A model generated the notes under the pieces. The model saw nothing but the letters and a program-made list of their open reading frames with translations. It was not told the origin of the DNA and made no database searches. A stretch of 64,000 nt of DNA. Origin: Dactylorhiza incarnata. Its lineage: Eukaryota; Streptophyta; Magnoliopsida; Asparagales; Orchidaceae. Made by a program: the position numbers and the translations under genes. The stretch spans positions 1,485,001 to 1,549,000 of the forward strand of contig JAWHQI010000170.1 of the NCBI GenBank assembly GCA_033032865.1, written 5' to 3'. This document shows, piece by piece, positions 33,201 to 45,200 of this stretch (the first letter of the stretch is position 1; every line of letters starts with the position of its first letter).

Positions 33201-36200
33201 TGATATCACTTTCTTAATTTTTTTTCATAGTTGATGGAGCCTGTGTCGCAGCAGACGGATCCTCACCTTGCTAGCATGTTTTATTTATCATATTTATTTA
33301 TGACATTTTGTTTAAGGTTTATTGGTTTGGTCGGCTAATAATATCTTAAATAACAAGGTCTGATATTTAATAGGAGAATATATATTTAGGCAAGCTTTAA
33401 TTGCAGTCCTTTTTAGACATAGCAAAAAGGGAAAGCACTTAAAACCCACGATCTATTTCAATTATGGATGAATTGCAAAATATTAAAAGGAGACTAGTAT
33501 TCTAAATGGAGCATGCTGAAATAGAACTTGGAGAGGAGGAAATACCAGGTCCCATGTTACGCCCCCAATCTCGGCACGCTTCTCGGGGCGTCAGTACGCT
33601 CGCAGGCGAAGGGGGACGACAAGCAACAGCGGGGCTGAACCAACTGGTTCAGCCCCCACTCACTAGGACCGACCGGGCAGGGACTGAACCAATCGGTTCA
33701 GTCCCTTTTGGGAGGGGCCGTCCGGCCCCTCTTTGGCTCAGGTGTATTTATACCCGGGGGCTCTATTGGGGAGGCAAACACAGTAATTCCCAGGTATTCT
33801 TCTCTCCTCCTAACCCTAATTCCTTTCTCTCTAGTTTTCCTCTCTCTTCTCGTAGCCCCCTAACATCCCACCGGATCTAACCCCAACCATCCTCATCTGT
33901 ATGCCTACTGTCCAGCCGGTAGGAGCCCCATCAGTATACTGCCCAGCCTCCAGGAGCCCCTCCAGTTCACTTTCCAGCCGCTGGAACCCTCCAGGTTACT
34001 TTCCAGCTACCTATGACCCTCCATCCCACTGTCCAACCACTGACAGCTCCCCAACCCCACCGTTGATCCGCCAGGATTCCTCAAGCTCAGCGCCAGCAAC
34101 CGATAACCCCTCTAGCTCGCTGTCCTACCGCTGGAAGCCCGTCCAACCTGGGAAGCCCTAGCCGCTGTCAGACTTCTGTATGGCCTCCAGAACCCTTCCC
34201 GCTGCCGGAAACCTAGCCACCAATGCCAATTTACCGTCTCTAGCCTTCAACCCACCCTTCCGACCTAGTGACCTACTACAACCTCCACAAACATCCCATC
34301 TAAGTTTTTCATGATCCTTCCTAGCCAGCCGCACATCTGATCCGTATGCACCGCTATCCTCTTACAAACTTCACCACAACCCAAACCTATATTTGACCTA
34401 GTTCTATCCCGCTGCAGCAGCACCATGACATATTTGAGTTTCTCGCTGCAACATGATTCTTGGATATTCTCTAGACCTGTCCTTGTCCTCTTCCTCACTT
34501 TGATTGTATGTTTTTATGTTTACGTTTATGCAATCGCAACGCTTGTCTTAAATATTTGATCTATCTATTATTATAGTCTTTCCTCAAAACTGTGTAAGTA
34601 AATTGATTGTGGAGCGATAAATTCTCATGTTTCGAAACCCTAATAAACGCAATGTGTTGACATCTAAATTCCGAATTAAATATCTTCACTTTGATTATTC
34701 TTCGGACGTGATATTGTTATTTGATCCCAATCGGTATTAAGAAGCCATAATATTAGTTTTGTTTACATCAATAGTTATCTTTGTAACTTTTGACATCGAA
34801 CATCACTCACTCAAAAGGACTAAACAAATATCTTCCTTATTGTATTGCTTACAATCATGAAGGCTTAGCCAACTGAGGTGATGCCGATGATATGTTGATG
34901 GTAATGAAGGCCAAGTAACGATGAAGAAATTGTGCCTGAAGATGTTGAAATCCTCCTCATATGCGCTCAAAACCGATGTAAGAATAAACGCTGTTTGCTG
35001 CCTGAATGCTACTCGACAGGAGAAGGCATTGGAAGAGCACTCATAGAAATATAAACTTTGTTTGATGCTCAGTACATTGACTCGCGTTATGAACGGAGAA
35101 GAAACAACTACATGTTTTTCTGCAGAAGACATGGACATGTGTAGAACTATTGCTAGTAACAGAAGAAGCAACATGGAGCGTTTCTGTAGAAGACATGGAC
35201 CTACATCGGTCGCTGGAAGTAGATGAAGCAGCAAGAAAATTGCCGTTGGATGATAAGCTGCCATTAATGCAGTCTAGTGCGAAGAAAGAATGCTTGATGG
35301 AAGACGTAATTGTGATGAGGAAATGCAATAACTGCTAAACTAAGATTGGCAACAGATGTGAGGAAGAGGAGACAATGACCGAGTGCGGAAGCAACAAAGT
35401 AATGTAAAAGCCTTGAAGGACAGAGTGGGTGGATGAGATGAATGATAAATGAATGCAAAAAGTAGCGAAAAGGAATGTGGAAACCTCAATGGTACGAATC
35501 TGGAAGCGTGATGAAGGTATCCGCATGGGAAGAAGCAGCCACCCTAGATCCATCCGCCCTTGATCGAGAAGCTGGATGCGATACTATATAAATTGACATA
35601 CTTAAACTTCTTCCTTCTTGCACCCTAATATACAAAATTGCGAAGGCCTCTCTGCCTAATTTTATAGTTAGGAATATACCCACATTTTCAACAATATACA
35701 ACACATGATTGTGCATCTATAAGCTCATTTTGCTTGGGAAAATGTTGGAGGGACTATTCTGGTCAAGATAGGATTATGTAGACACAATTTTAAATTATAA
35801 TTTTAGTGAGCTTGTGACTAATTTGAGATTTACTTGCGCACATCAATTTTTAAAAAATTAACAGACGGAGATTATCCTTCGAGTTTTAAAAGATTGCTTC
35901 TCATGTGTCTACGAGTCGACCATGAAAACAGTCATAGCAATTCCACAAGATGCTTTCACAATACAACATAAATAAATGAAAATAACGACAATATTAGTTA
36001 ACTTCGGGTTAAACAAGCTTAGTAAATGTGATTATTTAATGTCGGATAAAGTTGAATTGAAAGGAGCAAGCCAAGAGAGAGCCGAGATAATACCTGACAA
36101 AGAAAGAAAGCAAATGTCTGGTGGAATCTAGTCAGAAGGAACACAAACAATAGGCAATTGGACTAGTAAGGGTGCTAGAAACAGGGTGTGGATGGGATCG

Positions 36201-39200
36201 TCGACCAAATGAACAAAAATCAGCAGGCTCAAGTCGAATGGATTGGAGTAGTGCAGATATGGCTCGACGATGGGACTGATCAGCCACATCATTGCAAATT
36301 CTGTCAATGATGAGTGAAAAACGCCGTGACAAGGCCACTGATTGGAGCGGTGATGGACTGCGATTTTGTTTGGCATCAGGCTGTCGGGATTTGTCTAGGG
36401 GAGGGGAACCTTAGCTGGGCGAGGAGATAGGATCTGGAGCAAGGCGAGGAGGCGAGCTTAACTCTTACTTTTGATTTTAGGCCTACAGAATAGGAAAAGA
36501 TCAAATATTTTATATGATAAAAGTATCATGATTGATTTATTATTGCCCAAAGAGTGAAGGACAAAAAAGGATGTGCTTTGAGGTAATAAATTACTTGCTT
36601 TTTCGCTAATTACATAAAATTGCCGGACCTTAATATTCATGATTTATAAGTTAGTCATTCCAATAAGCCATTCCAAATTTTAAAAAAATGTGTAACATTA
36701 AATACAAAATGCAAAGAATTGAAATGCGAGAATAAAATTACAGAATGTGGGAAAAAATAACACTAATTTTTGTTAAATTCTCCTTATGGGACGCAAGTCG
36801 CATCAATACTCAGGGTTGAAAGGACTCGAACACGTCTAGAACTTGCAATAGCTTGCAACATCAAGATTTGGCTGTCATCACCGAAGTCCTGTTGTATTGA
36901 TTCATGAACTGTATGCGATATCACGTCCTCGCTAAGAAACCAAGTACCGTTGGTAGGTCCCGTGATGAATCTGGAACTCTCGAACGTGTAAGACCTGATC
37001 GATCTCCTCCATGGTAGACGTGGACACTCGCTCTAAACCGGAAGCTATCTCCAGGGTAGCTACGGTGGATTAGGAATGGTAGTGGGAGCCCTGCCATAGT
37101 AAGGGGTCAGATTTACCACAGTGAATATCAGGGAGGTACCGAGCTCAACTAACAAATCTAGGAGGTAGTTGTTCTCCCCTAACCGTTTTCGTACTTGAAA
37201 TGGACCAACTTTCGTTGCTGCAAGTTATGGTATATACTTGGGGCAAATCTTTGTTTCCTGAAATAAGCAAACACCCATTCTGCTTTTGAAAAATATAACT
37301 CCAAACATGGAATATCAACCATGGTTTTTTTTAGAAATCGCTCATAATTTGTTAGTAATATTTTTATGCAATTCATTTTAATAATTAACATGTGACTGAA
37401 CATCAAAAGAAGTGTGTTCTTGAGAAGATAGAGAGTAACGATCAGGTACATGTGGTGCAAGGTAACAATAAACAATTTTGAATGTAGGTTTTTCAGTGAA
37501 TCTATTATTAGAACTGTTATATGCAAATTCAACTTGTGGAATTGTGAGATCCTATTATTTTGGATTTTACCCCTGCCAAACACCTAAGCTCTCCCAAACT
37601 CTTATTAATAACCTTAGTCTGTCAATTCATCTAAGAATTATATGCGCTACTAAACTTGAGTTTGGTCCCAAGCCTTCCCCATTGGGTCTTCTAAAAGTAT
37701 CCTATGAAACACGTGTGTTGCGTAGTCAGGGATTCCGAGATAGAGAATGGGGAAAAGGAGAGAAGAGGAGAAAGAAAGGGAGAGAGGAGGAGAAGAGAAA
37801 ACCCTTAGGGTTCCATTTTCATCATACTTCCAAGATAATCCAAATGAGAGATACACATAGGCTTATATAGTGCCTAATTCTGAAGTATGCAAGAGAAAAC
37901 AGTAAATAACTGACGACCCGAAATACATGTGCGATACTAAAAAGATAAGGCTGACAGGTGTGCTACGTCCTTGCGCACTACTGGAGAACGTCCGTCGTCG
38001 AGTTAGGATCCATGTCCACGTTGCCTTGGTCCCGACTTCGACATATGCGTCGTGTCCTCGTCCCTTAACCCATTTCGTCTTCGTAACAATGCGGTCATCT
38101 TGGAAATTCGCCTTATCCTCAAGGCAGAAGCAACGTCCAGGACGCACTGCAATTGAGATGGTGGAGGGGCGGCCGAGCGGGTTGACTCGTCGTCGTGCCA
38201 CATGTATGCGGCAAAATCTACTGTCGCTAGCTGCTGAGGAGGATGTGGGGCCACTGACAGATGGGAATGGGTCGCTTCCCCTACCAAGAGGAAAGGGACT
38301 CCCACTTTTCACATCATCATGCGGGTCCAGTTGACATACACGTTCTGAGGGTATGAAGACACACGGTGCCGAGTATGACGTCAAGGCCACCAAACTCAAA
38401 AGAGTAGAAATCTGAACGGAGGGGGCAGGGGACCAATCATGTGCTAGTCTGTATAGAGGCCCCCAGTGGTAGTGCGGCGGCCGTCGCTCAAGCAAACATC
38501 GATAGGAATCGAAGGAGACAGGAAAAATTCGAGCTCTGCCGCCAGGCGTGGGTAGATGAAATTGTGGCTGAACTATCAATCAACACCGTCAGGGGAGTGC
38601 CATCCAGGGAACTAGTGAGCGTCATAGCGAGGGGTCTAGAGGTGTCGCCAACTGCAGAGCACAAAAGTTCAAGACGATGCAGATGTGCAAGGGGACCCAT
38701 GACAACAGGTGAGTCATCACCCTCTAGGATTTCAAAATCCCCAAGGGTGATCTCAGGCTCTTCCTCCGCCAATGGTGATGCGGAGCTCTTTCAGAGGACA
38801 ATCATGAGTTGGGGAGTGGGGTTGTTTACAATGAAAACATAGGCTCATAGTGCGAAGATTGTGATACTCTTGGTTGGTCATTCGAGGGCTGTTCGAGACA
38901 GTATGCACCTGGGGTGGTGTCCGAAAGAGTGTTGGAGGGTAGACAATCTGTGTGTGTGTGTGGGGGGGGGTGTAGAACTCCTCAATGACTGTCCGGTGTC
39001 GATGGAGGTGACATCGAAGTCCGCTTCTACCAAGCGGGTTATATCCATGACATCAGTAATCGTCTGGGGTGGTGGATGTGAAGGTGGGGCCGGATGTGGG
39101 GAAGGAGCCCCTGCATGAAAAAGCCCAAGTAATGATCTGGCGGTAAGCCGAACGCGTGTCGCCAAGGCAATGAGCTCATCAATGTAGTCGTTAAAGAGGC

Positions 39201-42200
39201 CTGTGTGGCGGACACTACACAAACGTTCAACTGCTGTCCCCGAATAATGAACATCGTAACGGAGGATGAGGTCCTGTTGGAGTTCCGTCCAAGAGAGCGA
39301 AGGGTTGCTCTGGCGCAGCCTGCGGACCCAATGGAGGTCCGACCCCTCCATGCTGATGAGAATCGTAGCAATCTTTTGTGGCTTCAGAGTCAGGTGAATG
39401 TCGAAAAATTGTTCCACGCGGGCAATCCACCCCACGGGGTCGGTGCCGTTAAAGGAGGAAACGTCGAATGAACGGTGAGTTGGAGGTTAACCCGCTAACT
39501 GTAGAACGAGATCTCGTTTAAGGTCCGGATGCGCGCCGAGAAGCGACGATGACTCCGCGTTGGAGGTTGAGGAGGAACTCACTCAGTCACTCGGCCGGCG
39601 AGGTGGGCGTCAAACTTAGCTTCTATCCGCAACATGAGGGCTTGGAGCGAGGCGATTGATGCTTTATGAGCATCGAGGCGGCTGAAAATGGTTGGATCCA
39701 CAAATGGCGGGGGAACTGGTGCGTCAGAGGGAGCCATGGAACAAAGCCAAGGGGGCATGCACGTGGGAGCAGGGCCGACGCGACGCATGAAGGCTCCAGA
39801 CTAGAGCGGCACTGTTGAGATCGACTGAAACCCATGCTGGATGCGGGGGCGCGGTTCGAGCGGGATGCGAGGAAAATCGGAGGATCGAGCGCTGGAAGGT
39901 TCGTCTGAGGCATGCAGTTGCCGCAGGATGGAAGGGGCACATCAACGAGGGCAGCAGGCGCAACCGGCGAGAATGGAGGCATTGCGAGAAGGTTGGGAAG
40001 CAAGATCGCAACTGTATCGCGAGCAGAAACAACGGAGTGGTGCGGGATCGGGGTCTGTTGATGGGAGCGGACACAATTAGGTACGAAAATGACACTGTTG
40101 ACGGAGCGGAAGTGGCACTGTTGACTGGAGCGGAAGCGAGGCGCTGAACTGTTGTTGGATCGGAAGCGAGGCTGTAGTTGCAGGATCCTTTCGGGCAGCG
40201 GAAATCGCCGACAAAAGATGACAGGTCAGACAAAATGTTACATAGTCGGAGATTCCGAGATAGAGAAGGGGAAAATGGAAGAGGAGAAGGAAAGAGGATA
40301 TGAGAAAAGAAACCCCATAGGGTTCCATTTTCATCATACTTCCAAGATAATCCAAATGAGAGATACACATAGGCTTATATAATGCCTAATTCCGTAGTAC
40401 GCGAGGGAAAACAGTAAATAACCCATGGCCCTAGGAATCCCATGCAATTTCACCACCTCCCTAAAGAAAAGCTTAGCTACATATACACCATTGAAAAGTC
40501 TTCCTACATTATATGAAATGCGCCATTTTAGAGATACGATCCACTGTGACAACAATAAAGCCTATTTTCCTTTTAGTGTGAGGAAGTTCTACGACGAAGT
40601 CCATAGAAATGCCATTCCAAGGTCTCTCAGGGATCATGGGGTATATTTGCAGTCTAATCTCTCTCTTAAGAGTTCAAATGCTTTAACGTCACATGGCTCA
40701 CATTTATCACAAACTCGCGTTGAATCAGATAATGTCGCCAATGATAGAGAGCCTGAATGTTGATGTAGAACTCGATGTCATAAGTGGAATATCGAGTCTT
40801 CGCCTCGTTCAGCTTCTCGCTAAAGAAAGCAATAAGATGACCCTCCTGACTGAGAACAATGCCGATACTTATGATAGATGCGTTAGACAACCTTAATTTT
40901 TTTATCAAAATCAAATAATGGTAGTACATGCACACTAGTAAGTCTATCCTTAAGTAGTTGAAACGTGCGCCCCGCTTCCTTAGTCAAAATGAATTTCCCC
41001 TTCTTCAAACAATCAGTAACAAGAGTAATCAACATACTAAATTCCTATAAACTATGGTAAAAACGCCAAGCTATGAAATCCTTGAGCCTAAGTAATCATC
41101 CTAAGGGCTTGACCATGATTGAATTGTCTTAATATTTTCTCAATCGACTTTGATGCCCGCTGAAGATACTATCCTTAGAAAAGTCAGGCTGTCTGTCATA
41201 AACATGCTTTTCTTCAAATTTGCATACAATTTATTCTTTCATAAGATCTGTAAGACCCGCCCAAGATGAATCAGTGATAATTTGAAACAGTACTATAAAT
41301 TGAAATATCATCAAAACACACCATTACACACCCGAGTGATTTGAAATGCCAAAATGCATCACCAACCACTCGTATACACCTTTTGTCGTCTTAAATGTAG
41401 TCTTCCACTCATCTCCAGGACGGATCCAGATTTATTGGTATTCACTGTTCAGGTCAATCTTTGGAAAAATACTCGAGCTACTAAGCATATTGAGTATATC
41501 GTCCAATCGGGGGATTGGAAAGTGATACTTGATCGTGATCTTATTAATCGCTCAACTGTCGACACACATGCGCATGTCCCGCTTAGAAACTAGTAATGCG
41601 GGAACTACGCATCGGCTCATGCTCTCCCTAATATGAACCTTCAAAATCTATCGGTCACTTGCTTGTGGAGCTCCTTATGCTCTTTTGGGCTCATGTGATA
41701 ATGAGGAAGATCAGTTAAACTAACTCCATACATTACTGAATGTCTCTCATCGAGAGGAGTTGATCAGGCAACTCTTCCGGCATAATCTCAAAAGCTCATC
41801 GACGAGAGATTACACTATCCTATGAATATTTATTGCGGTGGGGGTCAAATTGATGCCAGAAAGCATATAAACTACATTACTATGCTTCATCTCCCCCAGA
41901 ATTATGTTCCAGTCAATAACATAGTGGGGAGGGGAATGATCCAACAAATATAACAAGTGGGGAACTGACACTAGACGAATATGAGTATCTCTATGGGGCC
42001 TTAGGTACAAGATTGTTCTTCTGTGGAGAACAATCTTGCGCCAATTGCGCTCGAAGGAATGCAAGTTCTTTGTACCATCATGTAGAACACGCCAATCGTA
42101 GTGCTATGATCGTCCTAGCAGAATGCGACAGACCTCAATGATAACAATGTGGCACCATACAACATTCTAATATGTGCTATCTATGGAAAACTCTACGAGA

Positions 42201-45200
42201 CATTGGGGGGTAAACTGAATCGTCATAACTAGTGACCCACAACAAACAATAGTGCTTTCCTATATGTTGCTTCCTATGTTTTAACTTCTCTACCATGCAT
42301 CGAGAAATAATGTTTTCCATACTACCACTATCAATGGTAGCAAACTTAAATGTTTTTAATGTCGGGGCATAAAGATGACCTAACAAAGGGGAGCAAGTCG
42401 AGAGAGTGTTGGGATAATACCCGACAAAGCAAGCAAGCAAATGTCCTGCTGAATTTAAATAGTTAGGCAATTGAATAGGTAAGGCTGCTGGAAACAGGGA
42501 CCTGACGGGATCCTCGGCCAGGGGAACAGGAATCAACGGGCATGAGTAGACTGGATTGGAGAGTTGCAAGTAGGGCTGGACGATGGGACCGATGGACGAC
42601 GTCATTGATGAAGTCGATTGGAAATTCCTACAATAATGAGTGAAAGAAACCGAGATGCAGTCGTTGGCTGGAGTGGCATCGGACTGCTGTGTTGGTCGAC
42701 AATGTGCTGTTGGGATTGGCGTGGGTGATGGGAATGAGAGCAAGGCGAGGAAGCGGGAACGACAAGAAGCCTGTCAGTCTCGTCTATTTCTCACTTCTCT
42801 CTCATTTGATTTTAGGTCTACATATACACTATGTTAAGAATTTTAAATTAAGTAAATGATAAAATATTTTATATAATAGGAAAAGATCAACTATTTATGA
42901 GAAAAAAGAGGTGATAAATTACTTGCTTTTTTCCTAATTACTCGCTAGCTAGCTAAGGACAAAAGAGGAGGTGCTTGAGGTGATAAATTATTTGCTTTTT
43001 TCCTAATTACCTAAAATTATCGGACATTTCTATTCACAGTCTTATTGGGCAGCCATTCCAAATTAAAAAAGAATTGCGTAATATTAAATACAAAATGCAA
43101 GAAATTAAAATATGGAAAACAAAATTACAGACTACGGGAAAAATAAATAATGCTATTTTTTTGTTAAATTCTCCTGATGGGACACGTGGCATCATAGAGT
43201 GAACTCTATGTAATATATAAATTGTGTAACACAATTTTTAGTTTGTTTTCGAACCTTTTTTTTTTACACCGGAGCCTGATAGCAATTGAGTTTGTTTAAT
43301 ATGGAATTTACATCTTATTCAATTCTAAATTCCATGCCATCAATTGGTTCATTAAACTCATATTTTGCAATTATGATGATTAACAGGTCAAGGTTGCTGT
43401 TATGGGTCCCCATCATCCGGCGGCGATTATGCATATTTCATTTACGTTTTTTATATATATGTTATTTCAAGTCTTCGATTTGAGTCGTAGTTACGACTAA
43501 TTAAAGTCATCAGGTTTTAATATTCACCCATCTACTTTTATTCTTGGGTATTTACACTCGTGCCACTTATAAGTCTTTAAATAGATCCCTTGGATCATTG
43601 TATGGATTATGAATGAAAGTACCGAAATTTATATTTCTCTCTTGAGTTCTTTTCTCCTCCCTCAATTTCTAGGGTTAGGGTTGAGCATGACTCCCCTTCT
43701 TTCTCTCCCCTCACATTCTCTGCGGGTAGAGCTCTACTCCTCTTGTATCTTCGCCTCCCCCACCACCTCTGACGAAGCTCCAAAGTAGGGTTGTAACATC
43801 TTGGTTTCAGAGCTTTTTGATCCTCCTCTTCCTCCTACAACACTTCCTCCTCTTTTCTGAAACCAGCTGATCGACAACTGAAGCCAGCTGATCGACAACT
43901 GAAGCCATCAAATCATTTGTCGATCCACTTCCTTTCCACCCGTCCTTCTGCTAGCGCCTTCGTCACGCGATCGAAAGTTCCTCAACCAATAGAACTGACC
44001 TCTGCCTGCACGCACGTCATGCGCTCGTCCAGTCGTCATCGTCCCTGACTGGATCTATGCAGGCCGGTCTCTGCCTGCACGTACGTGCCAGGAGTTTGTG
44101 CGCTTCCGCCTTTCCTGCATCGACGCCCTTCCTCCAGCCATAACAACCCTGTAGCCACCCGTCGAGGCTCTGCTACCTGCGGTTATCAACAGACACTCGC
44201 TTGTAGCGCTAATACCCTAGATCGGCTTATCGAGCAGACAACGCGCCCGCGTCTCCGTGTTTGAACCACACGCCATTCCTGCCTTTCAAGTAGCACGACT
44301 CTTCATCCCACCATCCACACCTGCCGTGGTCCCATTCCATCTGCACACAACATCTTGGGCCTATATTAATTAACGTGTATTAATTGATTAAGCCCATGTC
44401 TGCTTCAGGAATTCCTAGTTAATTGATTAATTAATACCTAGTTGGATTTATTGATCAATTAATTACTACGGCTTGGTGACGAGCTTCGACGAGCAATTTC
44501 TCCTTCGTTCGATGTACTAGAAGTTACTAAAGATGTTGGCGTCACATGACGCCGCGCTTGCGCGACTCACCACCAGCATTGACCGCCGCTTCTGGGGTCT
44601 GTTTCCACTGGCGCCGCCACTGATCCCACTACCGCAGTTATCGATCCCACCTGTGCTCGAAGTAGCTCCTCCGACCGCCGCAGTTATGGTTGCTCCACCG
44701 TCGCCTCCGGTTCCCTCCCCGCAGTTCACACAACCGGCTTCGTCGACGCTTAGCCCCACCATTGTTTTAAATGTCCTCGGACGTGTCCGACATGTCTCCT
44801 GACATGTCATTTTTTAGGGCAAAACGATATGTTTTTCTAAAAAAAATAGATTGTCTTTTTGTAAAATATAGGCTGACATATCCGATTTTTTTCGATATAT
44901 CGACCGACACACTTTTAAATATATCATCCGCTTTTCATTTTATGTTATATTAGTAGGCTAACATCATATGTTTAAATCGCCTATGAATATTATATTATGT
45001 ATTTTTAAATTGATTAGACTTATTGTTTCGATTTTTTTAACGTTTTATTCTTACAGCCAATTTTGTATAATTGTTTCACAATTTTTTAACTTCATATTAC
45101 AAAAAATATGAAAATATTTAATACATTTATTACAAAAAATATGAAAATATTTAAATTTTCTTTATTTGCAATAAACTTATTGTTATCAAAATAAAATTAT

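Larger units (their letters stand above)
37716..40422 (-). mobile_element. Gag-protease-only Gypsy element inside the old chromovirus
   Basis: Direct terminal repeats at 37716-38088 (complete) and 40236-40422 (outer half missing). The host integrase resumes at both sides, but a few codons around its second catalytic Asp are gone. A deletion therefore probably removed the outer half of the 5' LTR together with the flank and target duplication. The interior of about 2.1 kb codes for gag and a degenerate protease but no RT or integrase, although the pol C-terminal tail [12 protein letters not shown] remains before the 3' LTR. Confidence 0.75.
37085..42365 (-). pseudogene. Chromovirus pol remnants (protease, RT, RNase H, integrase)
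   Basis: Recognisable pieces on the minus strand: protease [20 protein letters not shown] (about 42277-42336); [22 protein letters not shown] (about 41515-41575) and [15 protein letters not shown]; RNase H at 40666-40935 ([20 protein letters not shown]); integrase [18 protein letters not shown] (about 40425-40485). After the nested element come FGRLGTK-like and AYNSS pieces, and an integrase C-terminus ([20 protein letters not shown], about 37105-37175). Many stops and frameshifts are present and the RT catalytic block is not visible. The element has been inactive for a long time. Confidence 0.8.
36060..43194 (-). mobile_element. Old, degraded chromovirus (Ty3/Gypsy)
   Basis: Two diverged direct repeats (about 36060-36805 and 42386-43194) flank minus-strand pol remnants in the order protease, RT, RNase H, integrase from right to left. 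A smaller element (37716-40422) interrupts integrase. No gag is left: the protease remnant starts within about 60 bp of the right LTR. I found no convincing target duplication, and the left ends of the LTRs are approximate. Confidence 0.75.

Noticed and set aside
33545..33880. 124-codon plus frame over the solo LTR
   Set aside because: It lies inside an LTR with its own target duplication and has no protein domain.
34803..35264. 153-codon minus frame with a hydrophobic start resembling a signal peptide
   Set aside because: The composition is that of non-coding DNA, and no family or splice context supports a gene.
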